DNA of 55,564 nt from assembly GCA_021298835.1 (NCBI GenBank), contig JAJTHG010000053.1, forward strand, positions 1 through 55,564, in the 5' to 3' direction. A program made the translations under genes and the position numbers. Position 1 is the first letter of the stretch, and each line of letters begins with the position of its first letter. The notes beneath the pieces were generated by a model. The model was not told the DNA's origin, searched no databases, and saw only the letters and a program-made list of their open reading frames with translations. The stretch is from Gemmatimonadota bacterium (GTDB taxonomy: Bacteria; Gemmatimonadota; Gemmatimonadetes; Gemmatimonadales; Gemmatimonadaceae). This document shows, one piece after another, positions 40,604-49,165 of the stretch.

Positions 40604-41638
40604 ATGCACACGACCTCCGACTTCGATTACGCGCTTCCGGCCGACCTCATCGCCCAGCTCCCCGTCGAGCCGCGCGATGCCAGCCGGCTCATGGTCCTCG
40701 ACCGCGCCGCAGGGACGATCTCGCACCGGATCTTCCGCGAGCTCGACACCCTCATGGCGCCGGGCGACGCGCTGGTGGTGAACACCACCACGGTGCTCAA
40801 GGCCCGCCTGCTCGGGACCCGCGACTCGGGGGCCTCCGCCGAGGTGCTGCTGCTCAAGCCGATGGGCGACGGCTCGTGGGAGGCGATGGTCCAGCCCGGT
40901 GCCAGACTCAAGCCGGGCCGCGTCGTGCACGTGGCGCCGGGGTTCGACGTCGAGATCCTCGAGACCATGCCCGAGGGGGGGACGCGGCGCGTGCGGCTCG
41001 TCACCGACCGCCCGGAGGCCGAGGCGATCGACGCGCACGGCCACGTGCCGCTGCCGCCCTACATCGCGCGCCCCGACACGCCGGCCGACGTCGCGCGCTA
41101 CCAGACCGTGTACCGCGACGAGCGCCAGGCCGGGTCCGTCGCCGCCCCCACGGCGGGCCTGCACTTCACCGACGCCCTGCTGGCCCGCATCGCCGCCCGC
41201 GGGGTGCAGCGCGTGGACGTGCTGCTGCACGTCGGCGCCGGCACCTTCCGGCCGGTGACGGTGGACGACCCGTCGCAGCACGTGCTGCACCGCGAGTGGT
41301 ACCGGGTGACCCCCGAGGCCGCCGCGGCGCTCGACGCGACCCGCGCGCGCGGCGGGCGCGTCTGGGCCGTGGGGACGACCAGCGTGCGCACGCTCGAGAG
41401 CTGCTGGCGCGACGGCCGGTACTGCGCGGAAGAGGGGGACACGTCGCTCTTCGTGCGGCCGCCGTACACCCCGAGGGCGGTGGACCGGGTGATCACCAAC
41501 TTTCACCTCCCGAAGAGCACGCTGATCATGCTCGTGGCCGCGATCGCGGGCTACGACCTCACCATGCGCGCCTACCGCACGGCCGTCGAGGCACGCTACC
41601 GGTTCTACTCGTACGGCGACGCGATGGCGATCCTGTGA
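40604..41638 (+). CDS. queA: tRNA preQ1-34 S-adenosylmethionine ribosyltransferase-isomerase
   Basis: A 344-residue enzyme making epoxyqueuosine at tRNA position 34. Diagnostic runs are 'FDYALPADLIAQLPVEPRDASRLMVLDR', 'GDALVVNTTTVLKARLLG', 'YQTVYRDERQAGSVAAPTAGLHFT', 'DVLLHVGAGTFRPV' and 'ITNFHLPKSTLIMLVAAIAG' (shown in parts). It heads a 13-gene unidirectional run and overlaps tgt by GTGA, the usual pairing in the queuosine pathway. Confidence 0.96.
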   Translation: MHTTSDFDYALPADLIAQLPVEPRDASRLMVLDRAAGTISHRIFRELDTLMAPGDALVVNTTTVLKARLLGTRDSGASAEVLLLKPMGDGSWEAMVQPGARLKPGRVVHVAPGFDVEILETMPEGGTRRVRLVTDRPEAEAIDAHGHVPLPPYIARPDTPADVARYQTVYRDERQAGSVAAPTAGLHFTDALLARIAARGVQRVDVLLHVGAGTFRPVTVDDPSQHVLHREWYRVTPEAAAALDATRARGGRVWAVGTTSVRTLESCWRDGRYCAEEGDTSLFVRPPYTPRAVDRVITNFHLPKSTLIMLVAAIAGYDLTMRAYRTAVEARYRFYSYGDAMAIL

Positions 41639-42777
41639 CGCCGTTCGCCTTCACCGTCGCGGGCGAGTCGGGCTCGGCGCGCGCCGGGGCGTTCGCGACG
41701 CCGCACGGCATCATCGAGACGCCGGCCTTCGCGCCCGTCGGGACGCTCGCGAGCGTGAAGGCGCTCGAGCCGGACGACCTGCGCGCGATGGGCACGCAGC
41801 TGGTGCTCGCCAACGCGTACCACCTGCACCTCCGGCCGGGCGACGAGGTCGTGCGCCGGCTGGGCGGGCTGCACCGCTTCTCGGGCTGGGACGGCCCGAT
41901 GCTCACCGACTCGGGCGGCTTCCAGGTCTTCTCGCTCGACGGGTTGCGCACGGTGGACGACGACGGCGTGACCTTCCAGAGCCACCTCGACGGCGCGAAG
42001 ATCCGGTTCACCCCGGAGACGGTCATGCGGATCGAGCGGAACCTCGGGGCCGACCTCGTCATGCAGTTCGACCACGTCGTCCCGGGGCAGGCCGCGCACG
42101 CAATGGCGCGCGACGCGAGCGAGCGGAGCATCCGCTGGCTGGCGCGGGCGCGCGACGCCTTCGCCGCCCTCGAGGCCGAGGGCACGTACGGCCCGCAGGC
42201 GCTGCTCCCCATCGTGCAGGGCGGCATCCACGCCGACCTCCGGCGCGACGCCGTCCGCGCCATCGCCGGCACCGGCGACTGGGCGGCGTGGGCCGTCGGC
42301 GGGCTGTCGGTGGGCGAGGCCAAGCCGGACATGTACGCGATGCTCGAGGCCTGCGACGCGGTCATCCCGCGTGACCGGCCCCGCTACCTGATGGGCGTCG
42401 GGTTTCCCGAGGACCTCGTCGAGGGGATCGCCCGCGGCGTGGACTTCTTCGATTGCGTCGCGCCCACCCGCATGGGGCGCACCGGGGCGCTGTTCACCCA
42501 CGACGGCCGACTCAACATCAAGCGGGCCGAGTTCCGCGAGGACGACCGCCCGCTCGACCCCGACTGCGAATGCCGGGCCTGCACCCGCTACAGCCGGGCC
42601 TACCTGCGCCACCTGTTCACGGCCGAGGAGATGACGGGACTCCGCCTGTTGAGTCTCCACAACGTACATTTCCTCGTGACGCTGGCCCGACGCGCCCGAG
42701 CGGCGATCCTGGCCGGTACCTTCGCCTCGTGGCGCGACGACTTCCTGCGCCGCTACCTCGCCAAACCCGCCAGCTGA
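41635..42777 (+). CDS. tgt: Queuine/preQ1 tRNA-ribosyltransferase
   Basis: A 380-residue base-exchange enzyme. Catalytic Asp in 'PMLTDSGGFQVFSL', second Asp region 'MGVGFPEDLVEGIARGVDFFDCV', 'PIVQGGIHADLRRDAV', and the zinc site CxCxxC in 'DCECRACTRYSRAYLRHLF' with a later His ('LLSLHNVHFL'). Start GTG 41635 overlaps the queA stop. yajC follows after 3 nt, as in many bacteria. Confidence 0.96.
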   Translation: MTPFAFTVAGESGSARAGAFATPHGIIETPAFAPVGTLASVKALEPDDLRAMGTQLVLANAYHLHLRPGDEVVRRLGGLHRFSGWDGPMLTDSGGFQVFSLDGLRTVDDDGVTFQSHLDGAKIRFTPETVMRIERNLGADLVMQFDHVVPGQAAHAMARDASERSIRWLARARDAFAALEAEGTYGPQALLPIVQGGIHADLRRDAVRAIAGTGDWAAWAVGGLSVGEAKPDMYAMLEACDAVIPRDRPRYLMGVGFPEDLVEGIARGVDFFDCVAPTRMGRTGALFTHDGRLNIKRAEFREDDRPLDPDCECRACTRYSRAYLRHLFTAEEMTGLRLLSLHNVHFLVTLARRARAAILAGTFASWRDDFLRRYLAKPAS

Positions 42778-42780
42778 CCG

Positions 42781-43149
42781 ATGGCCTTCCCCGCCCCGTT
42801 CGCCCTGCTCGCCCTCCAGCAGGGCGGACTGCAGCAGATGCTGCCGTTCCTGTTCCAGATCGCGGCGTTCTTCGCGATCTTCTACTTCATCGTCCTCCGG
42901 CCGCAGCAGCAGGAGCGCAAGCGGCACCAGCAGCGCCTGCTCGCCCTCAAGCGCGGCGACGAGGTCGTCACCGCAGGCGGCCTGATCGGCGAGGTGGCGT
43001 CCATCCAGCAGGGCCTCAAGGACGGACAGCCGGCGGCCACGCTCGAGGACCGCATCACGATCAAGACCGGCGAAGCGAAGGTCGTCGTGCAGCGCGGCCG
43101 CATCGCCGCCGTGCTCGGCGACGGCGGGACGAGCACGTCCACCACCTGA
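42781..43149 (+). CDS. yajC: Preprotein translocase subunit YajC
   Basis: A 122-residue protein with one membrane helix (about 24-40, 'LFQIAAFFAIFYFIVLRP'), the family motif 'RPQQQERKRHQQ', and 'LKRGDEVVTAGGLIGEVASI'. A Gly/Thr/Ser tail ends it. YajC associates with SecDF, whose genes are not in this window. The queA-tgt-yajC order is common. Confidence 0.93.
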   Translation: MAFPAPFALLALQQGGLQQMLPFLFQIAAFFAIFYFIVLRPQQQERKRHQQRLLALKRGDEVVTAGGLIGEVASIQQGLKDGQPAATLEDRITIKTGEAKVVVQRGRIAAVLGDGGTSTSTT

Positions 43150-43156
43150 GCGATCC

Positions 43157-43717
43157 GTGCGCGTGCTCCCCATCCGCGTGCTCGGCGACCCGGTGCTCCG
43201 GCAGGAGACCGAGGTCGTCGGCGGCATGACGCCCGAACTGCGCCGTCTCGTGGACGACATGTTCGAGACGATGCACGCGGCCAAGGGCATCGGCCTCGCC
43301 GCCCCGCAGGTGGGACGGCGGGAGCGGCTGGCGGTGATCGAGATCGAGGGGCAGCGCGTCGTGCTCGTCAATCCCGAGGTCGTCGCCTCGAGCGGCACGT
43401 CGAAGCGCGAGGAAGGGTGCCTGAGCATCCCCGACGTCTTCGCCGACGTGCAGCGGCCGGCGGTGGTGCGCGTGCGCGCGCTGGACGCCGACTTCCGGCC
43501 GTTCGAGATCGAGGCCGGCGACCTGATGAGCGCCTGCCTGCAGCACGAGATCGACCACCTCCACGGTCGCCTCTTCCTCGACCACCTGTCGATCCTCAAG
43601 CGGCGTCGCGCGCTGGCGGAGTGGGACGCGATCAAGGGCGACTACCCCGATCTTCGCCGCGACCTGTCCAAGGAAGACCTCGCGGCGCACCCGTCCCGCG
43701 AGGACGAGTCGCTCTAG
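43157..43717 (+). CDS. def: Peptide deformylase
   Basis: A 186-residue metal hydrolase removing N-formyl groups from new proteins. All three motifs are intact: 'GIGLAAPQVG', 'EEGCLSIP' (metal Cys) and 'QHEIDHLHG' (two metal His and catalytic Glu). It starts at GTG 43157. fmt, its biochemical counterpart, follows after 14 nt. Confidence 0.96.
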   Translation: MRVLPIRVLGDPVLRQETEVVGGMTPELRRLVDDMFETMHAAKGIGLAAPQVGRRERLAVIEIEGQRVVLVNPEVVASSGTSKREEGCLSIPDVFADVQRPAVVRVRALDADFRPFEIEAGDLMSACLQHEIDHLHGRLFLDHLSILKRRRALAEWDAIKGDYPDLRRDLSKEDLAAHPSREDESL

Positions 43718-43731
43718 CCGCCGCCGCCGGC

Positions 43732-44661
43732 ATGCGCATCGTCTTCTGGGGCACGCCGGCGTTCGCGGTCCCGGCCCTCGCGGCCCTCCTCGGCGAGAGC
43801 GCCGACGTCGTGGGCGTGGTGACGCAGCCCGACAAGCCGGTGGGGCGCCAGCGCACCGTCACGCCGCCCCCGGTCAAGGCGCTCGCCGTCGCCGAGGGCC
43901 TGCCGGTGCTGCAGCCGGAGAAACCCCGCGGCGAGCCGTTCCTGGCCGAGCTGTCGGCCCTCGCCCCCGACCTCAACGTCGTCGTGGCCTACGGGCACCT
44001 GCTGCCCCAGGCGGTGATCGACCTCCCGCGACACGGCACGATCAACATCCACGCCTCGCTGCTCCCGCGGTGGCGCGGCGCGGCGCCGATCGAGGCGGCC
44101 ATTCTCGCCGGCGACGCCGAGACCGGCGTGTGCATCATGCGCATGGTGCTCGCGCTCGACGCGGGGGACGTGCTGCTCGAGCGCCGCACGCCGATCCTCC
44201 CCGACGAGACCGGCGGCGAGCTCACGCAGCGGCTGTCGGAGCTCGGGGCACAGGCGCTGCTCGAGGTGCTGCCGCAGATCGAAGGGGGCACTGCGGTCGC
44301 GAGGCCGCAGCCGACCGAGGGCGTCACGTACGCCGGCAAGCTCTCCCGGGAGGCGGCGCGCCTCGACTGGACCGGCGACGCGGCCGCGGTGGCCCGTACC
44401 ATCCGCGCGTACGACCCGCGGCCCGGCGCGTGGACCACCCTGCGCGGCGAGGACGTGAAGTGCTACGGCGGTCGCCTCGAGCAGGACGCGCACGGAGATC
44501 CGGGGTTGGTGCTCGACGTCGCCGAGCACGGCATGCTCGTCGCCTGCGGCCGCGGTGGCGCGGTGCGCGTCGGGTATGTGCATCCCGCGGGCGGGCGGCG
44601 CCTGGCGGCGCTCGACTGGCGGCAGCGGCGCGGCGTCGCCGTGGGCGACGTCCTGCAGTGA
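43732..44661 (+). CDS. fmt: Methionyl-tRNA formyltransferase
   Basis: A 309-residue enzyme formylating initiator Met-tRNA. 'MRIVFWGTPAFAVPALAAL', 'VVTQPDKPVGR', the catalytic Asn/His/Asp region 'INIHASLLPRWRGAAPIEAAIL' with 'MVLALDAGDVLL', and the tRNA-binding C-terminal domain ('KLSREAARLDWTGDAAAVARTIRAYDPRPGAWT'-like, in parts) are present. The stop overlaps tenI by GTGA. Confidence 0.96.
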   Translation: MRIVFWGTPAFAVPALAALLGESADVVGVVTQPDKPVGRQRTVTPPPVKALAVAEGLPVLQPEKPRGEPFLAELSALAPDLNVVVAYGHLLPQAVIDLPRHGTINIHASLLPRWRGAAPIEAAILAGDAETGVCIMRMVLALDAGDVLLERRTPILPDETGGELTQRLSELGAQALLEVLPQIEGGTAVARPQPTEGVTYAGKLSREAARLDWTGDAAAVARTIRAYDPRPGAWTTLRGEDVKCYGGRLEQDAHGDPGLVLDVAEHGMLVACGRGGAVRVGYVHPAGGRRLAALDWRQRRGVAVGDVLQ

Positions 44662-45395
44662 CGGGCGGGCCCGCGGTGCCGCTGGGCAGTGCCGCCCGGT
44701 CGGCAGCGGCCCCCGCCGTGGCCTCGCTGCCCATCCCGGTGCTGCACGCGGTGACGTCGCCCGAGGTCGTCGCGGCCCGGGGCTTCGCGGACCGCGCCCG
44801 CGCCGTCATGGCGGCCGGCCGCGGGCGCGTCGCCGTGCACCTCCGCACGGGCGACCTCCCCACGCGATCGCTGTTCATCCTCGCCGAACTGCTGGCCGAG
44901 GCGCAGCGGTCCACCGGCGCGTGGGTGGTCGTGAACGATCGCCTCGACGTCGCGCTCGCGAGCGGCGTGCGTGGCGTCCAATTGCCGGCGCGGTCGTTCG
45001 ACGTGTCCGACGCCCGCCGCCTCGTCGGCGCGGCCCTCCGGCTCGGCGTCAGCGTGCACGACGCGCCGGGTGCGGCGGAGGGTGCCCGCGGCGGCGCCGA
45101 CTGGCTGGTCGCGGGACACGTGTACGACACGCCGACGCACGCCGGGCTCCCGGGACGGGGCGAGGCCCTCGTGCGGGACGTGGTGCGGGCCGCCGGCCCC
45201 GGAGGACCGCCCGTGATCGCCATCGGCGGCGTCACCCCGGCGCGCGTTCCCGCCCTGCGGCGCGCGGGGGCCGCAGGGGTGGCGGCGATCCGCGGCATCT
45301 GGGCCGCGGACGACCCGCCGGGGGTCGTGGGCGAGTATCTTTCCGCCCATGGCGACGGCGACTTTTCGGGAGCTGGTCCTCACGGTCAACGGTGA
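44658..45395 (+). CDS. tenI: TenI-like thiazole tautomerase (ThiE fold)
   Basis: A 245-residue protein from GTG 44658. The ThiE/TenI TIM-barrel fold is seen in 'WVVVNDRLDVALASGVRGVQLPARS', 'LGVSVHDAPGA', 'ADWLVAGHVYDTPTHAGLPGRG' and 'PVIAIGGVTPARVPALRRAG'. The 'GHVYDT...GLPGRG' segment with His154 matches TenI (GHVFET...GRG), whereas true ThiE has a 'GP..T.TK' loop there. TenI isomerises the thiazole product of ThiG, and thiS-thiG follow directly, which supports this. The 3' end extends 47 nt into thiS and contains the thiS promoter box. A ThiE-like activity cannot be fully excluded. Confidence 0.78.
   Translation: MTGGPAVPLGSAARSAAAPAVASLPIPVLHAVTSPEVVAARGFADRARAVMAAGRGRVAVHLRTGDLPTRSLFILAELLAEAQRSTGAWVVVNDRLDVALASGVRGVQLPARSFDVSDARRLVGAALRLGVSVHDAPGAAEGARGGADWLVAGHVYDTPTHAGLPGRGEALVRDVVRAAGPGGPPVIAIGGVTPARVPALRRAGAAGVAAIRGIWAADDPPGVVGEYLSAHGDGDFSGAGPHGQR
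45336..45348 (+). promoter_or_regulatory. Leaderless-type -10 box before thiS, inside tenI
   Basis: TATCTT (45336-45341), 7 nt, ATG 45349. Box and spacing equal those of yebC, ruvB and the esterase-like gene, although it lies within the tenI coding region. Confidence 0.55.
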
Positions 45396-45576
45396 CCGCC
45401 GCGCGGTTGCGCCCGGCACCACCCTGGCCGACCTGCTGGCCGCGCTGCAGCTCGATCCGCGGCTGATCGTCGTCGAGCGCAACCGCGAGATCCTCCGCGA
45501 TCGCGCGACGTTCGACCGGGTGGCGCTCGCCGACGGCGACGTGCTGGAACTGGTGCACTTCGTGGGAGGGGGCTGA
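45349..45576 (+). CDS. thiS: Sulfur carrier protein ThiS
   Basis: A 75-residue ubiquitin-fold carrier: 'LVLTVNGDRRAVAPGTTLADLLAALQLD', 'VVERNREILRDRATFDRVALADGDVLELVHFVGGG' (in parts). The C-terminal Gly-Gly, thiocarboxylated during thiazole synthesis, is present (the sequence ends GGG). thiG starts 1 nt after its stop. Neither thiF nor another activating enzyme is nearby. Confidence 0.92.
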   Translation: MATATFRELVLTVNGDRRAVAPGTTLADLLAALQLDPRLIVVERNREILRDRATFDRVALADGDVLELVHFVGGG

Positions 45577-45577
45577 C

Positions 45578-46375
45578 GTGGCGACGACCGACCTCGCGGC
45601 GCTCGACACGCCCTGCGTCATCGGCGGCCGCACCTTCGGTTCGCGCCTCATGGTGGGGACGGGGAAGTACCGCTCGAACGCCGCGATGGTCGCCGCCATC
45701 GAGGCCTCCGGCGCGGAGGTCGTCACGGTAGCCGTGCGGCGCGTGGACCTCGACCGGTCGAAGGAGGAGGCGATCCTCCACCACCTCGACCCGTCGCGGT
45801 TCTTCCTGCTCGCCAACACCGCCGGCTGCTACACGGTCGAGGACACGCTGCGCTATTCGCGCCTCGCGCGCGCCGCCGGGTTCAACGAATGGGTCAAGCT
45901 CGAGGTGATCGGCGACCAGCAGACGCTGCTGCCCGACACGACCGGGCTGCTCGAGGCGACACGCATCCTCGCGGCCGAGGGCTTCAAGGTGATGGCGTAC
46001 ACGAACGACGACCTCATCATGGCCCTCCGGCTCGAGGATGCCGGTGCCGTCGCGGTGATGCCGCTCGCCTCGCCGATCGGCTCCGGGCTCGGGCTGCTCA
46101 ACCCCTACGCGATCCGCACGATCAAGCACCGGCTCTCGGTGCCGGTGATCGTGGACGCGGGGGTCGGCACGGCGAGCGACGCGGCGGTGACCATGGAGCA
46201 GGGCGTGGACGGCATCCTCATGAACACCGCGATCGCCGAGGCACAGGACCCGGTGCGGATGGCGACGGCGATGCGGCTGGGCGTCGAGGCCGGTCGGCTG
46301 GCGTACCTCGCCGGCCGGATGCCGCGCCGCGAGGTCGCGGTGCCGTCGTCGCCCCTCACCGGGATGCTGGGATGA
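45578..46375 (+). CDS. thiG: Thiazole synthase ThiG
   Basis: A 265-residue TIM-barrel enzyme building the thiamine thiazole phosphate. 'RTFGSRLMVGTGKYRS', 'TVAVRRVDL', 'LLANTAGCYTVEDTLRYSRLAR', the Schiff-base Lys region 'EWVKLEVIGD', 'AVMPLASPIGSGLGL' and 'VIVDAGVGTASDAAVTMEQGVDGILMNTAIAEA' are standard (shown in parts). GTG 45578 start. It overlaps rsmB by ATGA. Confidence 0.96.
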   Translation: MATTDLAALDTPCVIGGRTFGSRLMVGTGKYRSNAAMVAAIEASGAEVVTVAVRRVDLDRSKEEAILHHLDPSRFFLLANTAGCYTVEDTLRYSRLARAAGFNEWVKLEVIGDQQTLLPDTTGLLEATRILAAEGFKVMAYTNDDLIMALRLEDAGAVAVMPLASPIGSGLGLLNPYAIRTIKHRLSVPVIVDAGVGTASDAAVTMEQGVDGILMNTAIAEAQDPVRMATAMRLGVEAGRLAYLAGRMPRREVAVPSSPLTGMLG

Positions 46376-47715
46376 TGCCGCCGCGCCGCGGCGCCGCCGC
46401 CGTCGTCGGCACCGTGACCGAGTCGCGCCGGGTCGCCGCCGACGTCTGCGCCGACCTGCGCGCGGGCGATCTGCTCGACGGCGCGTTCGAGCGCCGGGCC
46501 GCGGCGCTCGACGCGCGCGACCGGCGGTGGGCGCTCGAACTCGTCGCCGGCATGCTGCGGCGGCGCGCGTGGCTCGACGCCGTGGTGGGCGGGTTCGTGA
46601 CGGGCGGCCTCGCCCGGCTCGACCCCGACGTGACCGACCTGCTGCGCCTGGGGGCGCAACAGCTGACGGGCATGGACCGGGTCCCCGCCTACGCCGCGAT
46701 CGCGCAGACGGTGGAGCTGGCGAAGGTGCGGCACGGGCGCGGCGCGGCGGGTCTCGTCAACGCGGTGCTGCGGCGCATCGACCGCGAGCGCGCGACGCTG
46801 GCACCGGCCGAGCCCGGGGACCCGATCGAAGCGCTGGCCCTGCGCCACTCGCACCCGCGGTGGCTCGTGGCGCGATGGGCCGCGCGGTGGGGCGCGGACG
46901 AGGCGGCGCGGCTGCTCGCGGCCAACAACACGCTCGCCCCGGTGATCGTGCGCCCGTTCGGCATCGGCTTCGAGCCGCTGGAGGCGATGCTCGAGGCGAG
47001 CGACGTCCCGGTCTCCGACGCGCCGCTGGTGCGCGACTCGCTGCAGCTCGGGCCCGGCATCGCGCTCACCGAGCTGGGGGCGTTCCGGCAGGGCCGCTTC
47101 TTCGTGCAGGATCCCGCCGCGACGCTCGTCGTGCACTACGCCGCGGTGCCGCCCGGCGCGCGCGTGCTCGACGCCTGCGCGGCACCGGGTGGCAAGGCGC
47201 TCGAACTCGCGAAGGTCGCCGGGCACGTCGTCGCCGCCGACCGCCAGCCGGCCCGCGCCGCGCGGCTGCAGGAGAACGTCACCCGCGTCGGCGCGACGAA
47301 CGTCGAGGTCCGCGTGGCGGACGCGCGCGAACCCGGCGACGGGACGTACGACGTCGTGCTGGTGGACGCCCCCTGCACGGGGACGGGCACCTTCCGCCGG
47401 CATCCGGACGCGCGGTGGCGGCTCAAGGTGAGCGACCTCGCGGTGATGGGTGCGCTGCAGCGCAGTCTCCTCGCCGCCCTCGCGCCGACCGTGCGACCGG
47501 GTGGGCTGCTCGTGTACTCGACGTGCTCGCTCGAACCCGAGGAGAACGACGTGCAGGTCGAGCACTTCCTCGCCGCGCACCCGGACTTCACGCTCGAGCC
47601 GCCGCCCGAGGGGGCGGTGCCGCCCGACGTGCTCGATGGCGGGCGCCTTCGCGTGCTCCCCCAGCGGCACGGCACCGACGGCGCGTTCGCCGCGCGCCTG
47701 CGGCGACGGGCCTAG
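46372..47715 (+). CDS. rsmB: 16S rRNA m5C967 methyltransferase RsmB
   Basis: A 447-residue enzyme. The N-terminal NusB-like domain (about 15-150, 'AALDARDRRWALELVAGMLRRR') precedes the RsmB/Nop2 methyltransferase domain with SAM motif I 'VLDACAAPGGKALELA', catalytic motif IV 'VDAPCTGTGTFRRHPDARWR' and second Cys in 'VYSTCSLEPEEND'. Length is typical. The rsmB-PASTA-rpe order downstream suggests a housekeeping operon. Confidence 0.95.
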   Translation: MMPPRRGAAAVVGTVTESRRVAADVCADLRAGDLLDGAFERRAAALDARDRRWALELVAGMLRRRAWLDAVVGGFVTGGLARLDPDVTDLLRLGAQQLTGMDRVPAYAAIAQTVELAKVRHGRGAAGLVNAVLRRIDRERATLAPAEPGDPIEALALRHSHPRWLVARWAARWGADEAARLLAANNTLAPVIVRPFGIGFEPLEAMLEASDVPVSDAPLVRDSLQLGPGIALTELGAFRQGRFFVQDPAATLVVHYAAVPPGARVLDACAAPGGKALELAKVAGHVVAADRQPARAARLQENVTRVGATNVEVRVADAREPGDGTYDVVLVDAPCTGTGTFRRHPDARWRLKVSDLAVMGALQRSLLAALAPTVRPGGLLVYSTCSLEPEENDVQVEHFLAAHPDFTLEPPPEGAVPPDVLDGGRLRVLPQRHGTDGAFAARLRRRA

Positions 47716-47721
47716 CGCGCG

Positions 47722-48459
47722 GTGACGGCCATCAGGCAGCGCGTCGGCGGCCTCGCGCGGGCGGTGGCCCCGTATGTCGTGGTCACCGCGGCCGGGTTCG
47801 CGCTGGCGTACGCGGTGGTGTTCGTGCTGCTGCCCGCGGGCGACGCGACCGCCGCTCCGCGCGTCCCCGACCTGGTGGGTCTCCCGATGGACAGCGCGCG
47901 CAGGCTGCTCGAACGCGCCGGGTTCGCCGTGAAGCTCCAGTCGCCCGTGCCGCACGCGACGATGCCGGAGGGTCACGTGCTGGCGCAGGCCCCGGCCGCA
48001 GGTCGCGAGGAACCGGTCGGTGCCGCCGTGTCGTTGACGATCAGTGCGGGCAACCGGCGCGCGCTCGTCCCGGCGCTCCTCGGACTGCCCGAGGCCGAGG
48101 CGTCCCGGGCACTCGAGCGCGTGGGGCTGAGCGTGGGCGACGTCGAGGAACGGCCGAGCTCGCTCGCGCGCGGCACGGTGCTCGACGCGCGGCCGGTACC
48201 CGGGGCGATGGTCGGCGTGCCCGGCCCGGTGACGCTGATCCTGAGCGCCGGACCGAGCGAGGTCGTCGTCCCGGACGTGCTCGGCCAGGACCTCGCCGCC
48301 GCGCGCGCCCAGCTCGAGCAGGTCGGCCTCGTGGCCGACAGCGCCGGGGCCGAGCCGCTCGCCGGCTCGGTGCCCGGCTCCGTGATCGCGCAGGCCCCGG
48401 TCGCCGGCGCGATGGTCCCGAATGGTTCGAAAGTCCGCCTCACCGTCTCCACGCCGTAG
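47722..48459 (+). CDS. Membrane-anchored protein with three PASTA domains
   Basis: A 245-residue protein from GTG 47722. One membrane helix (about 15-38) is followed by three PASTA repeats starting near residues 46, 113 and 180 ('VPDLVGLPMDSARRLLERAGF', 'VPALLGLPEAEASRALERVGL', 'VPDVLGQDLAAARAQLEQVGL'). PASTA domains occur on Ser/Thr kinases and PBPs and bind cell-wall fragments; here there is no kinase or PBP domain. It may sense or tether to peptidoglycan in the periplasm. Its last codons lie in a 14-bp triplicate. Confidence 0.88.
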   Translation: MTAIRQRVGGLARAVAPYVVVTAAGFALAYAVVFVLLPAGDATAAPRVPDLVGLPMDSARRLLERAGFAVKLQSPVPHATMPEGHVLAQAPAAGREEPVGAAVSLTISAGNRRALVPALLGLPEAEASRALERVGLSVGDVEERPSSLARGTVLDARPVPGAMVGVPGPVTLILSAGPSEVVVPDVLGQDLAAARAQLEQVGLVADSAGAEPLAGSVPGSVIAQAPVAGAMVPNGSKVRLTVSTP

Positions 48460-48489
48460 CCTCCACGCCGTAGCCTCCACGCCGTAGCC
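48448..48489. repeat. Three exact 14-bp tandem copies spanning a stop codon
   Basis: TCCACGCCGTAGCC repeated at 48448, 48462 and 48476. The first copy holds the last codons and TAG of the PASTA gene; the others fill the gap to rpe (ATG 48491) and add TAG triplets in two further positions. Confidence 0.95.
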
Positions 48490-48490
48490 C

Positions 48491-49165
48491 ATGCCTGCCT
48501 CGTCCGTCCGCATCGCCCCGAGCCTCCTCTCCGCCGACTTCGCGCGCCTCGCCGACGACATCGCGATGCTCGAGGCCGGCGGTGCCGACTGGCTGCACGT
48601 GGACGTCATGGACGGCGTGTTCGTCCCGAACCTCACGTTCGGCGTGAAGGTGATCGAGACGTGCCGGCGCCTCACGCGACTGCCGCTCGACGTGCACCTG
48701 ATGGTCGTCGAGCCGGAGAAGTACTTCGAGCCGTTCGCGAAGGCGGGGGCGGACGTGCTGACGATCCACGTCGAGGCGGCGCCCCACCTGCACCGGCAGG
48801 TCGGCCGCATCAAGGAGCTCGGCTGCCGAGCCGGCGCGACGCTCAATCCCTCGACGCCCGTCGGGGCGCTCGAGGAGGTGGCCGCCGACCTCGACCTGCT
48901 GCTGGTCATGAGCGTGAACCCCGGCTTCGGCGGTCAGGCGTTCATCGGGCGGAGCGTGGCGAAGATCGCGAAGGCGCGGGCCCTGCTCGACGCCACCGGC
49001 AGCCGGGCGGTGCTCGAGGTGGACGGCGGCATCTCGCGCGACACCATCACCGCCTGCTGGCGCGCGGGTGCCGACACCTTCGTGGCGGGCAACGCGATCT
49101 TCGCGGCCGCGGATCCCGCGGCGGAGATCGCCGCACTGCGCGCGCGCTGCGCGGACGTCGCGTGA
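48491..49165 (+). CDS. rpe: Ribulose-phosphate 3-epimerase
   Basis: A 224-residue TIM-barrel enzyme of the pentose phosphate pathway. 'IAPSLLSADFARLADDI', metal His/Asp in 'WLHVDVMDGVFVPNLTFG', 'LDVHLMVVEPEKY', 'VMSVNPGFGGQAFI' and 'VLEVDGGISRDT' are all intact. The TlpA-type gene starts within its stop (GTGA). Confidence 0.96.
   Translation: MPASSVRIAPSLLSADFARLADDIAMLEAGGADWLHVDVMDGVFVPNLTFGVKVIETCRRLTRLPLDVHLMVVEPEKYFEPFAKAGADVLTIHVEAAPHLHRQVGRIKELGCRAGATLNPSTPVGALEEVAADLDLLLVMSVNPGFGGQAFIGRSVAKIAKARALLDATGSRAVLEVDGGISRDTITACWRAGADTFVAGNAIFAAADPAAEIAALRARCADVA

Noticed and set aside
44600..45350. TPP riboswitch before the thiamine genes
   Set aside because: tenI overlaps fmt, and no CUGAGA or ACCUGA-type conserved core was seen upstream of tenI, thiS or thiG.
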